Source: Deltaproteobacteria bacterium | Lineage (GTDB): Bacteria; Bdellovibrionota_B; Oligoflexia; Oligoflexales; Bog-1112 | NCBI GenBank assembly: GCA_947466225.1 | Contig: CANIBL010000009.1 | Coordinates: 1-62,601 of the forward strand | DNA: 62,601 bases | Reading direction: 5' to 3' | Part shown: in pieces, positions 53,101 through 61,270 of the stretch | How the letters are laid out: every line of letters begins with the position of its first letter | How positions within the stretch are numbered: the stretch's first letter is position 1 | Made by a program: the position numbers and the translations under genes | Notes under the pieces: model-generated | Told to the model about the DNA's origin: nothing | Database searches by the model: none | The model's input: only the letters and a program-made list of their open reading frames with translations

Positions 53101-53840
53101 AGCTGGCTAAAACCAATCTTGGCACATGTTGGTTGAGTCGAGGTAAGAGGAGTGAGGGTAATCATATTTTCTGACAGCTCAGAAACAATGACATTCTCTG
53201 AGTATGTGAATGAAATAGAAAAATCCGTATTTTTAGAGAGGGGCACATTGAAATTTTGCATAGGATGCAAGTCCGTTGTGGGGCCTATACTATTGAGTGT
53301 ATAGGTGACTGCCTGTTCAACGCCACTTCCTGCCACTCCTTGTCGATTGCTAAAATTTAAGGGACTCACTTTCAACGTGATGATGTCTTGACCCTTACAC
53401 TGGCCGCCCGACAACGTAGCTGTGAGCAGAGAAGCATCTGCACTGAGTTGTGCAGCAGCGACGCGTGGCAAGACAAGACAGGTACCTGAAATTTCAAATG
53501 CGGAAGCAGGCGGGGGTTGCATCGGCTGATCAAAGGATACAGTCACTTGAGTGGGAATGGAGTGCACGACTCCAGAGCTGGGAATAAGCGCTCCCATAGA
53601 GGGAGAAGCAAGACTCCAATCGATAGGTCCTGTTGCTACGGGTTGAGGCGGGACTTCTAGAGTCACATTTAGGGTAGGTGGTAGTGATGTAGAGGTTGAA
53701 CTATTGGAAAAATCCTCCTTTTTACTATGTAATTTGTGTGTATTTTGAGTAGAAGATGAGGTCTCATTTGAATCAGATTTATGACAATGCCAGAGACCCA
53801 GAACCAATAAGTAGAATATGAGCTGTATCTGTGGCTTCAT
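50199..53840 (-). CDS. Large exported Ig-like repeat protein with C-terminal DUF1554-like domain
   Basis: This 1213-residue protein has an export signal (LIFYLLVLGLWHC) followed by a Ser/Thr-rich linker. A Cys after the hydrophobic core hints at lipidation, but the lipobox is poor. Residues about 80-850 hold repeats of about 220 residues, each with a Big_5-like Ig strand set (PTQVTVSFDQPM, PSQIYLTFSEEI, PTLATISFNSPI) and a second module with CSGDGTFTFHLN, CTGDGVFTVHIN or CQGDGTVSLQI. The C-terminal ~230 residues match the Leptospira-type DUF1554 lectin-like domain (TTGIAGADALCKNAL, KAFLVDG, CDMAYSILC). ATG 53840 follows AGGAG. Likely a cell-surface adhesin or binding protein, by analogy only. 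Confidence 0.78.
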   Translation of the reverse strand: MKPQIQLIFYLLVLGLWHCHKSDSNETSSSTQNTHKLHSKKEDFSNSSTSTSLPPTLNVTLEVPPQPVATGPIDWSLASPSMGALIPSSGVVHSIPTQVTVSFDQPMQPPPASAFEISGTCLVLPRVAAAQLSADASLLTATLSGGQCKGQDIITLKVSPLNFSNRQGVAGSGVEQAVTYTLNSIGPTTDLHPMQNFNVPLSKNTDFSISFTYSENVIVSELSENMITLTPLTSTQPTCAKIGFSQLTAAGGLVTFSNCSGDGTFTFHLNKGSAKNSLGNEASQSTESPPITIDNTAPTIKSLTPAGGFFHPLPSQIYLTFSEEIPAIDPSTFSLEGTCQTLPSIQISQPDPKSAILSLFNGSCADKETLSLFTNSLTDTAGNHTLTSLFLAEYTLVTTGPKTTLDSRNIPSVPISSKAPSFSIPFTYDTATTIKQDTDMTKWVTFSGQSTTPSCIASISTVTNNGGTLLLSQCTGDGVFTVHINAATAFDAVENPSILSQESSPIHIKNTPPTIIAISPSSGYIGHNQLPTLATISFNSPIQPAALQSIPLDWISVTGDCLNPPRVATINIKGNDAIAMLEGGDCLDTQSFTLQTTPNVVADLAGNVATDTISATYTMAAKGPSTTIGTPSTLLANKSTTVTLPFSYSIAKSPAIRYNVFSDSNPVIGLVPTYTNTATCTVTVTPGDLSNPLSGGTITLSQCQGDGTVSLQIVYGTVVDALNNLSIASNSSEIVSIDNTAPSVISPTIMLPRLPASVTFQFSEPILGQFDRSPLSTSQFINASVVTTYPQHTVGTPFTNSSSENGITSVTFPLTWETVDCASKTINCSFTYQLKIPTNTTDLIGNPFTQPYYFQKISFVYISPPSISDPKISFSSVLGTAKNGDNQDVTNTPIYGWHLSWNAATDTSSGQLQYSVYYKKSATLADSAATLLQSGLTTTSYDVTTLPPLIDASTTPSKTVPYYFFVTVQNLSTTVSSQYPQQQAPLNKYVYFVIPTQGGDFLAAGKIVDSTVTTGIAGADALCKNALATQSYLPSGTKVKAFLVDGTNRNACTTVDCKSGEEIDWVLTSDTHYFYPTGLEMGTTANVTTVPIFAKSNTFDTTIHIGSSPGITNRWVTSGEMIFYTGFGDNLPWNVSKDTCDKWKNNINFIMSGFTRVGQSLYPTGYAGAAGDTNVYDPNYYYNGKVTVAPMSNYWSYIRRGCDMAYSILCIQQ

Positions 53841-53990
53841 TTGCACTCCTAGTAAGACATTTTTCTTCTTATTATAGACTATATCCCTCAGCCTCGAACC
53901 AAAGCCTGTATGGCCCTCTTCTTCTGTCAAGGAGAGGGCCGACGCTACTTTTATCTGATGAAAGCAGGTGTTTTTTAGTATGATTACAAA

Positions 53991-54689
53991 TTAAGAATCT
54001 GAGTCCTTCTCTTCCCAAGTAATTTTGTCCTGAGGGAACGTTTGTACGAAAATGCGATGAAGAAAAAATTTTTCTTCTGAACCACTACTAAGCAAAAGCC
54101 CTGCTAATACAATTTGACAATGGATGGAGTCGTCACTTTTGCTTGTAATAACAATATCTTTTTGAAGAAAAAATTTTTCTTCAAATAATTCGAACAAAGA
54201 GTGAATAAAACTAGAGTTTGTAGAATTTATATCCGCAATTGTTGTCAACTGGCTTGTCGGAAAATATTTATAATAAGCACGGTAATTTTCAAGAAATTTA
54301 GACCCCATCATAGCAATAACAAGATTTGCAGGATCGGTTGGTTTATTTCCCTGGAGCAACTCCCACTGTTGTTGAGAAACATGATTTTTTGATTCGTTTA
54401 ACCAACGAGTAACTGAGTTAAAAGAAACCGAGGTAATTGATTTTTTGATAGTCATTGTAGCAGAAGAATGGGCAGATACTGTGAGATGGAAGTCCGTAGG
54501 AAAATATCCGTAGTGCATCCTTAAAGAATTATCCAGGTTAAACTCTGGCTTCTTGTCAGAACTTCTATTGTCTGAATTTGTTCTATCTTCAGAATTATTT
54601 GTTTCACCTACTTTGTCGCCACCACAGGAACTCACACTTAAAAGAAAAACCAGGACGCCTACTCTGGTCAATGATCCAAGATTCATCAT
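53991..54689 (-). CDS. Lipoprotein of unknown function
   Basis: The N terminus (GVLVFLLSVSSCGGDK) is a good lipoprotein signal with a lipobox SSC. A Ser/Asn/Asp-rich linker follows, then a soluble domain rich in Phe, Ser and Asn with no family I recognise (SFIHSLFELFEEKFFLQKD, IHCQIVLAGLLL). Base composition is more A/T-rich than neighbouring housekeeping genes. It sits 150 bases upstream of the Ig-like gene on the same strand, inside the interval bounded by the two IS remnants. The promoter of neither is clear. Confidence 0.6.
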   Translation of the reverse strand: MMNLGSLTRVGVLVFLLSVSSCGGDKVGETNNSEDRTNSDNRSSDKKPEFNLDNSLRMHYGYFPTDFHLTVSAHSSATMTIKKSITSVSFNSVTRWLNESKNHVSQQQWELLQGNKPTDPANLVIAMMGSKFLENYRAYYKYFPTSQLTTIADINSTNSSFIHSLFELFEEKFFLQKDIVITSKSDDSIHCQIVLAGLLLSSGSEEKFFLHRIFVQTFPQDKITWEEKDSDS

Positions 54690-55171
54690 AAGTTTTCCAA
54701 AAAATTACAATTCTATCTCATGTAGATTTACAGGATCACTGGAAAAGAATGCTGATTTTTCGATAGTTTAGAGCTGAGAAAAGCGATGCCTTGGAATGAG
54801 ATCGGTTGGAAAGAATGCCATCACGATGCGATCTTACCCCAGTAGTGTGTCCGATTTCCCGCGGTATTTGATCTGCAAGTTTTTCGAGCCCTCTCGTCTG
54901 GGACGCACCCTAATTCATCATAGGCGTCGAATTATCGATGCCATTCTTTACGTTCTTACCAGCGGCCTTCCGTCATTAAAACCTCGATCTACGAAGGACT
55001 ACTTTGTGACGAAACTAAAACCAACTCCATGCCTCCTCAGCCTACTGGTGAAAACAGGGGCACTTGTGCAGTAACTCCCTCTGGAGGGGAATGCGCCTGG
55101 AAGGTCTGTTACAAAGGCGTAGCCTGCGGAGAAGATGACTCCATGGCTTCTCCCTTAGAATAATAAAAACA
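54690..55171. other. 482-base gap holding IS remnant B
   Basis: This interval contains IS remnant B (54738-54965). The rest (54966-55171) shows only short overlapping frames of no recognisable family, with no terminator. No gene is supported. Confidence 0.4.
54738..54965 (+). mobile_element. IS5-type transposase remnant B
   Basis: This is the second copy of the sequence at 49615-49873, in the same orientation. The encoded segment (SYPSSVSDFPRYLICKFF, then HHRRRIIDAILYVLTSG) parallels copy A. It lacks about 30 bases present in A near the start of the transposase fragment. Neither copy keeps the DDE domain, and no terminal inverted repeats or target duplications are clear. Confidence 0.7.
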
Positions 55172-56512
55172 CTATGATTTATGACGTCGCTTACTCTTTT
55201 TCCCTCGACTTTTATGTACCGGCTTATCCATAACCGCAACAAGCCCTCTTTTGGCCGCATCCCATTGCCGGAGTGCTTCTGCTGCCAACTGGCTACCCTT
55301 AATTTGCCATGCTTCGGTGTTAGCAACTACAGCAGCTACGACAACTTCGGGTTTGTCATAGGGATACACAGCAGTTAGCCAGGTAGAAAGCAGTCCATTT
55401 GCTGGGGTATTTTTCGGAAAAGTATCAAGCCTCCCTTGTCTCGTTCCGGTTTTTGCCCCGACTCGCTCTCTCAAGTATCCATATGCACGTTTGTGGAAAA
55501 CAGAAGTAGCGGTGCCGCCTTGCACGGTTTTGTGCATAATGGTACGAATTTTTGCGCTAGTATCTGCCCCAAAAAGAGAGGCCGCTGGGGATTCATTTGC
55601 AGAATCTGTGGTTTCAAATAATCGAATTTTTTTGGGAACCCCATTGTTGGCAATCAAAAGCATGATGGAGGCTGCATGAGCTGGGCTCATCCCTACAGGG
55701 CCCAATCCAGCCGCAAGTTCTCCAAGATCTAAAGGATCCATAATATCAGCTGGCAGTGGGCGGAAAGGACTCGGAGGAAGGTAAAAATCGGTTTTTACCT
55801 TGTTCGTGCTGCTTTGGGCCCATCCAAAAATCTCTGCGTAATGCGTAATCGCCGGTAATCCAACTTCCAACGCCCCCAGCTTGGCAAAATAGGCATTGCA
55901 CGAATGCCCAAAAGCCTCTTCCAGCGGCATTTGATGCGCTGCTTTTCGTTTTTTCTTACCAGGCGTTGGTTCCCAAAAGTCGGAGGGCAACACGGTACCG
56001 CACCGATGATTCAGCGCGAGCGGATATCGCCCATCTAAACCCAACCCATCAATAGCTGCCAATGTCGAAACAAATTTGAAAATCGAAGCCGCAGGAAAGT
56101 GCTCATGAAATGCAGTATGAGAAAGGCTATGCCACTCTGCGGGAGATTTTCCTTGGGCCATTAAGAGAATGTTACCCGTCGCCACTTCGGCCAGCACCAC
56201 AGCAGCCACCGGATTGCCGTGATTTTTTAGATACTCCTCCATGTCCCGCTGGAGACCCCCATGAATGGTGAGCGTCCGGGGCGACCCTTGTATAACAACT
56301 CGGATCTTTTCCGCAGCATCCGGTTCTGGCAGCATCATGGGAATTTTCGGCAAGGGAGGGTCAGCACGAGGCGCCGAAGGCGCTTTCTGCGCAATGGGCA
56401 CTGGGGCAACAATTGCTTGCGCGAGCATGGTGCCCTTTGCCAAGGGTACGCCCCCCCAAGGCTGAGACGAAAAAATACAGGTCAAAAAAAGCGCGATGTA
56501 GATGCGATTCAT
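55172..56512 (-). CDS. Stand-alone penicillin-binding (transpeptidase) protein
   Basis: This serine D,D-transpeptidase/carboxypeptidase-type protein has all three active-site motifs: Ser143-Ile-Phe-Lys146 (AASIFKF), Ser204-Cys-Asn206 (GHSCNAYF) and Lys354-Thr-Gly356 (GAKTGTR). It starts with a signal (YIALFLTCIFSSQPWG) and a Pro/Ala-rich linker (about 30-70), so it is exported. No transglycosylase domain or PBP2-type dimerisation domain is seen; the tail is Lys/Arg-rich (SRGKKSKRRHKS). It resembles short class B-like penicillin-binding proteins. GAGGCAG precedes ATG 56512. It acts in peptidoglycan cross-linking or remodelling. Confidence 0.85.
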   Translation of the reverse strand: MNRIYIALFLTCIFSSQPWGGVPLAKGTMLAQAIVAPVPIAQKAPSAPRADPPLPKIPMMLPEPDAAEKIRVVIQGSPRTLTIHGGLQRDMEEYLKNHGNPVAAVVLAEVATGNILLMAQGKSPAEWHSLSHTAFHEHFPAASIFKFVSTLAAIDGLGLDGRYPLALNHRCGTVLPSDFWEPTPGKKKRKAAHQMPLEEAFGHSCNAYFAKLGALEVGLPAITHYAEIFGWAQSSTNKVKTDFYLPPSPFRPLPADIMDPLDLGELAAGLGPVGMSPAHAASIMLLIANNGVPKKIRLFETTDSANESPAASLFGADTSAKIRTIMHKTVQGGTATSVFHKRAYGYLRERVGAKTGTRQGRLDTFPKNTPANGLLSTWLTAVYPYDKPEVVVAAVVANTEAWQIKGSQLAAEALRQWDAAKRGLVAVMDKPVHKSRGKKSKRRHKS

Positions 56513-56692
56513 ATTATGAGCTGCCTCCAACTCGATCTTCGCGTGGGAAAAACCCGCCCTCCGCGTATACTTTACGGACAATTTGAGAAACAATAAGGAT
56601 GTAGAGAAGGGATACCTCCACTATATATAACATTTTTTTCTACTTTTTCTCAATTTTCTGAGGTTCTATTCGGAAAAGAAGAGGGGGGCTTG

Positions 56693-57913
56693 GTGATTGT
56701 CTCTCGATATATCGTAAAAGAAACGGTACCACAGTTTCTTTTTACCTTAGTTGTGTTTTGTTCCTTAATCGCCATATCTCAATTGGTGCGTTTATCTGAA
56801 ATCCTGCTCGCATTTGGGCTTACAGCAGAAAACATTTTATTGCCCTTCGTTTATATTACGGTACCATTTTTGCCTATTCTCATCCCCATTTCCCTATTAT
56901 TGGGGCTTATGGTCACCTTTGCAAAAATGAGTGAAGAGGGGGAGCTCATTGCACTCTTTGCCTTTGGCTACAGCTTGCGGCGCATCTTACAGCCGCTCTC
57001 TTGGGTCATTTTATCTGTATACCTCGTAACTTTTTACTGTTCCGTCGAGCTAGAAGCATGGGGACGTCGTGAGTTTGTGCAGTTCATTTACCAAAAAACC
57101 CAGATGGAAATCGACAGCCTCATTCGCTATAAAACCCAGCCCGGCGTCTTTGTCCAAGATTTTTTGGGGTATGTTTTTTACGCAGAGAAAATCGCCCCAG
57201 ATCATACCCACTATGAGAATGTATTCATTACCCCCAAGAAGGGCAGCTCCGAGCGCTACTTTGCCATGATAGCCCCTCAAGCCGAAATTACAGGCTCCGT
57301 CGAAACAGGCGACCTACGGATGCGCCTGTACAACGGCTTCGCATATTCACCCTCTGTTCAAACAAACGGTATCACCACCATGCGTTATACCAAGGCGGAT
57401 ATTGACCTGCTGCGCATCTTTCAAGAGCAAATCTTGGGTTCAGAAGAGCAAAAGGACGACTATCGCAGCCTACCGTTTCGAGAGCTGCGGGCCACGGTGA
57501 AAATGTTATCTCATGACCCCTTAGAAGTAGAGGTGTACCGCAAAGCCCGCTACCTGTACCTGTCCCGTTTGGCGAATCCATTTTTGCTCATCGCGCTTGC
57601 ATTATTTGGGTTGCTACTGGGCATCCAGGAGCAGAGGAGATCAAATGGATTCAGCTACTTAGCCGCTGTATGCACAATTATCGGCAGCTTTATCCTCGTT
57701 GTCGGATGCCGCTGGTACGGGGAAAAGGGGCTCCTCCCGATTTCGCTCGCGGTATGGATGCCTCCGTTGATTTTACTTACGTTTTCTGTGTTTCTTGTTT
57801 ATCAAAAGAACCGATTGCCGTTGTCGGAACCGCTTTTGGCCTGGCGCAATCGCCCCTGGTTTTTTGGTGGGGGTTTTGCTAAGGACTCCTCTACGTCGTC
57901 TGCGAAATCTTAG
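56693..57913 (+). CDS. LptF/LptG-family lipopolysaccharide export permease
   Basis: This 406-residue inner-membrane protein has the LptF/LptG plan: N-terminal helices (FLFTLVVFCSLIAIS, then ITVPFLPILIPISLLLGL), the conserved MSEEGELIALFAFG loop, a periplasmic beta-jellyroll domain (about 140-260) and C-terminal helices (FLLIALALFGLLLGI and onward). It works with LptB, LptC and a partner permease to lift lipopolysaccharide to the outer membrane. GTG 56693 is chosen since GAGGGGGG precedes it; TTG 56690 is adjacent. It cannot be assigned to F or G without comparison. The fabF leader follows its stop. Confidence 0.88.
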   Translation: MIVSRYIVKETVPQFLFTLVVFCSLIAISQLVRLSEILLAFGLTAENILLPFVYITVPFLPILIPISLLLGLMVTFAKMSEEGELIALFAFGYSLRRILQPLSWVILSVYLVTFYCSVELEAWGRREFVQFIYQKTQMEIDSLIRYKTQPGVFVQDFLGYVFYAEKIAPDHTHYENVFITPKKGSSERYFAMIAPQAEITGSVETGDLRMRLYNGFAYSPSVQTNGITTMRYTKADIDLLRIFQEQILGSEEQKDDYRSLPFRELRATVKMLSHDPLEVEVYRKARYLYLSRLANPFLLIALALFGLLLGIQEQRRSNGFSYLAAVCTIIGSFILVVGCRWYGEKGLLPISLAVWMPPLILLTFSVFLVYQKNRLPLSEPLLAWRNRPWFFGGGFAKDSSTSSAKS

Positions 57914-57915
57914 GA

Positions 57916-57986
57916 GACGACAGAGCAACGCAATTGCACATCAAAATGCGATCGATAGTAAAAGAATATATATAAGGAGTCCCAAC
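57916..57986 (+). promoter_or_regulatory. fabF leader related to the glpK leader
   Basis: The segment 57916-57960 matches 14722-14766 upstream of glpK (CGACAGAGCAAC, TTGCA, CAAAATGCGAT). It ends with AAGGAGTCCC before ATG 57987, as the glpK leader ends with AGGGAGTCCC. The match may reflect a shared regulator site or a dispersed repeat. Confidence 0.4.
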
Positions 57987-59228
57987 ATGAGGCGTGTTGC
58001 CATCACTGGTTTGGGGATGATTTCCCCTATTGGCACGAATGTAGAGACGAGTTGGCGCGCTGCACTCGAGGGACGCTCTGGTGTTCGCCGTATTACCAGC
58101 TTCAATCCAGACCGTCTCCCTACCCAGATCGCGGCAGAGGTGAAGGATTTTGCACTTCCCCCTGCCCTGGCACAGAAGGAAATCATGCGAGCCTCTCGCT
58201 TCATCCAGTTCGGCGCGTATGCCACGGCAGAAGCCCTAGCAGATGCAGGCATTGCAGATACAGATGGGGATCGGACTCGATTTGGCTGCTCCATCGGCGT
58301 AGGAATCGGCTCGATTCAAGACATCGATGGCTATGGCCATCAGCTTCGGGAAGGCGGGGTAAAGCGCGTCAGCCCGTTTTTTATTCCTTATACCATCGCC
58401 AACATGGCGGCTGGGGTTTCCTCTACCTTCTTTAACTTGAAGGGCCCCAATATTTGCACAACAACGGCTTGTACCAGCGGCACCCATGGCGTGGGAGAAG
58501 CCTGGCTGTACATTCGCAACCACATGGCAGATATGATGGTGTGCGGCGGAAGCGAAGCCCCCCTCTGTGAGTTATCTATGGCTGGGTTTGCCAATATGAA
58601 GGCGTTGAGTCGACGAAATGAGTCGCCCGAAACCGCCTCCCGTCCGTTTGACCGCACCCGAGATGGATTCGTGCTGGGGGAAGGCGCCGGGATTCTCGTA
58701 CTAGAAGAACTGGAACACGCAAAAAAACGCGGTGCTCGCATTTATGCGGAAGTCGTCGGATATGGCATGTCAGGCGATGCCCATCACCTCACGGCCCCAG
58801 CGCCCGAAGGGGAGGGTGCCCAGCGCAGCATGCGTAACGCTGTGACTTCAGCCGGTATTGCCTTGGACCAAGTGGCGTATATCAACGCCCACGGCACCTC
58901 GACCTACTACAACGATCTGTATGAGACCAAGGCCATTCAACATGTCTTTGGCTCTCATGCTCATAACCTGCTAATTTCTTCCACAAAAGGGGTCACCGGG
59001 CATTGCCTGGGTGCTGCAGGTGGGGTAGAAGCGGTGTTTCTGGCCAAAGCCTTGCAGGAACAAATTGCGCCCCCCACGGCAAACCTAACGGAGCCGGACC
59101 CGGAGTGCCCCCTGAACTACGTGCCGCTTCAAGCACAAGAGGCCAAAATCCCGTATGGAATCTCAAATTCCTTTGGATTTGGGGGGACAAACGGCACCTT
59201 GGTATTTAAGCAATGGACAGGCAGTTGA
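57987..59228 (+). CDS. fabF: 3-oxoacyl-[acyl-carrier-protein] synthase II
   Basis: FabF condenses malonyl-ACP with acyl-ACP in fatty-acid elongation. The Cys-His-His triad is present: Cys162 (TTACTSGTHG), His302 (INAHGTSTYYND) and His339 (GVTGHCLGAAGG), with Lys334 in SSTKG. The C-terminal NSFGFGGTNGTLVF loop closes the fold. 413 residues is the usual length. AAGGAG precedes ATG 57987; the long upstream frame is not used. pdhA follows 60 bases later. Confidence 0.95.
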   Translation: MRRVAITGLGMISPIGTNVETSWRAALEGRSGVRRITSFNPDRLPTQIAAEVKDFALPPALAQKEIMRASRFIQFGAYATAEALADAGIADTDGDRTRFGCSIGVGIGSIQDIDGYGHQLREGGVKRVSPFFIPYTIANMAAGVSSTFFNLKGPNICTTTACTSGTHGVGEAWLYIRNHMADMMVCGGSEAPLCELSMAGFANMKALSRRNESPETASRPFDRTRDGFVLGEGAGILVLEELEHAKKRGARIYAEVVGYGMSGDAHHLTAPAPEGEGAQRSMRNAVTSAGIALDQVAYINAHGTSTYYNDLYETKAIQHVFGSHAHNLLISSTKGVTGHCLGAAGGVEAVFLAKALQEQIAPPTANLTEPDPECPLNYVPLQAQEAKIPYGISNSFGFGGTNGTLVFKQWTGS

Positions 59229-59288
59229 GTTTTGCCCGTGCCTGCCGATATCGGCATAGCGAAGTTAGACAGGAAGTGGAGCCATCAC

Positions 59289-60266
59289 GTGAAGAAAAAA
59301 GAAATCCATTCTCCCGACCAGTTGGTGTCGTTCTACCAGGAGATGTTGACGTATCGCCGGTTTGAAGAGCGAGTCAATCTTGCCTATACCCAGCAAAAAT
59401 TCTCCGGATTTTGCCACCTCCATATTGGACAAGAAGCAGTCTGTGTCGGCGTTCAAGCCGCATTGCAGCCAGACGACTACGTAATTGCTGGATACCGCTC
59501 TCATACGCTGGCCATCGCCAAGGGTATCCCTGCACGCGAGGTCTTTGCTGAGCTCTTTGGCAAAGTCACCGGCTGCTCCCGGGGCAAAGGCGGTTCTATG
59601 CACATGTTTAGTAAGCAGCACCGCTTCTTAGGTGGACACGGTATCGTAGGGGGACAAGCACCCCTAGCAGTCGGAGTCGGGTTTGCCATTCAGTATCGCG
59701 CGGAAAAGAACATCATCGTGTGCTACTTGGGTGACGCCGCCATGAACCAGGGCCAGGTCTTCGAAGCCATGAACATGGCGGCAACCTGGAAACTCCCCGT
59801 ACTTTTCTTGATCGAGAACAATCGCTACGGCATGGGCACCGATATTCGAAGGACCACCAGCGTGGATCGTCTCTCAAAGCGTGCTCTGGCTTTTGACATG
59901 GCGCACTCGGAAGTAGACGGCATGAATGTGCTTACCCTGCATACCCACGTGCGCGATATTGTCGCCGACATGCGCAAAAATCCTGCGCCCTACTTATTAG
60001 AAGTCATGACCTATCGATACCGAGGCCATTCTGTGTCAGATCCTGGCGCCTACCGGACCAAGGAAGAAGTCCAAGATTTTCAGAAGAAAGACCCCATTCT
60101 ACAGTTGGCTTCCGTATTACGAGAAAAAAAGCTGGCGGGGGATAAAGAACTGACCGAGTGGGATGAGATCATCAAAGCTGAGGTGAAAGAAGCAGAGCGG
60201 TTCGCAGATGAATCACCAGCACCTGAGTTAGCGGAGTTATGGCAACACGTACTGGTGGAGAGCTAA
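59289..60266 (+). CDS. pdhA: Pyruvate dehydrogenase E1 component, alpha subunit
   Basis: This thiamine-diphosphate subunit of the pyruvate dehydrogenase E1 decarboxylates pyruvate. The TPP motif is LGDAAMNQG with the later ENNRYGMGT, followed by the phospho-loop region YRYRGHSVSDPG. GTG 59289 is chosen because GGAG lies 7 bases upstream; an ATG-less frame extends back to 59232. At 325 residues it is slightly short for the alpha family but contains the entire TPP domain. pdhB begins one base after its stop. Confidence 0.94.
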   Translation: MKKKEIHSPDQLVSFYQEMLTYRRFEERVNLAYTQQKFSGFCHLHIGQEAVCVGVQAALQPDDYVIAGYRSHTLAIAKGIPAREVFAELFGKVTGCSRGKGGSMHMFSKQHRFLGGHGIVGGQAPLAVGVGFAIQYRAEKNIIVCYLGDAAMNQGQVFEAMNMAATWKLPVLFLIENNRYGMGTDIRRTTSVDRLSKRALAFDMAHSEVDGMNVLTLHTHVRDIVADMRKNPAPYLLEVMTYRYRGHSVSDPGAYRTKEEVQDFQKKDPILQLASVLREKKLAGDKELTEWDEIIKAEVKEAERFADESPAPELAELWQHVLVES

Positions 60267-60267
60267 C

Positions 60268-61254
60268 ATGGCACTATTGACGTTTCGAGAGGCATTGGGA
60301 CAGGCCATGGATGAAGAGATGGCCCGAGATCCCAACGTATTTCTGATGGGAGAAGAGGTAGCCCAGTATGATGGTGCTTATAAGGTATCCAAAGGGCTCT
60401 TGCAAAAATATGGACCCAAGCGCGTAATCGACTCCCCCATTTCTGAAGGTGGCTTCGCAGGACTGGGAATCGGTGCCGCCATGGTAGGACTGCGTCCCAT
60501 TATCGAAATGATGACGTGGAATTTTGGTATTCAAGGATTGGATCAAATCATCAATCACGCAGCCAAAATGCACTACATGTCCGGGGGGCAATTTACTGTG
60601 CCTATCGTGTTTCGAGGCCCCAATGGCGCGGCTCATATGTTGGGCGCGCAACATTCCCAAAACCTAGATCCGATTTTGACCCACATCCCTGGGCTCAAGG
60701 TAATTTCTGTTGCCACTCCGGCAGACGGCAAGGGACTTCTCAAAGCTGCGATCCGAGATCCGAATCCGGTTATCTTCTTGGAGAGCGAAATGATGTACGG
60801 CATGAAAGGCGAAGTGCCTGATGATGCCGACTTCATCTTGCCCATCGGCGTAGGAGAACGCAAACGCACAGGACACAATGTCACCATCATTTCCTGGGGC
60901 AAAATTTTACACAAAGCCATGGAAGCTTGTGCTGTGCTAGCAAAAGAGGGCATTGAAGTCGATCTCATCGATCCCCGTACGTTGGTGCCCTTGGATGAAG
61001 CTCTGATTTTTGAGTCTGTACGCAAAACCCATCGTGTGGTGATCGTAGAAGAAAACTGGCCCTTCTCCTCCGTAGGGAGTCATATTTCGGATCGCATTCA
61101 AAGCGAATGCTTCGATGACTTGGATGCACCGGTAGCGCGGGTCTCCCAAGAACCGGTGCCAGTTCCGTATGCAGAACACTTGGAAGAGCGCGCTTTGCCT
61201 AGTGTAGAGCGCATGGTAGAAGCCGTAAAACGCGTCTGTTATCGCGCGGTATGA
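60268..61254 (+). CDS. pdhB: Pyruvate dehydrogenase E1 component, beta subunit
   Basis: This partner of PdhA completes the heterotetrameric E1. The N-terminal LTFREALGQAMDEEM, the block MGEEVAQYDGAYKVSKGL, SPISEGGFAGLGIGAAM and the C-terminal SWGKILHKAMEA with DLIDPRTLVPLD are typical of the family. GGAG in the end of pdhA lies before ATG 60268. 328 residues is normal. pdhC follows after 16 bases. Confidence 0.95.
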   Translation: MALLTFREALGQAMDEEMARDPNVFLMGEEVAQYDGAYKVSKGLLQKYGPKRVIDSPISEGGFAGLGIGAAMVGLRPIIEMMTWNFGIQGLDQIINHAAKMHYMSGGQFTVPIVFRGPNGAAHMLGAQHSQNLDPILTHIPGLKVISVATPADGKGLLKAAIRDPNPVIFLESEMMYGMKGEVPDDADFILPIGVGERKRTGHNVTIISWGKILHKAMEACAVLAKEGIEVDLIDPRTLVPLDEALIFESVRKTHRVVIVEENWPFSSVGSHISDRIQSECFDDLDAPVARVSQEPVPVPYAEHLEERALPSVERMVEAVKRVCYRAV

Positions 61255-61270
61255 AGAAAGACACACGATC

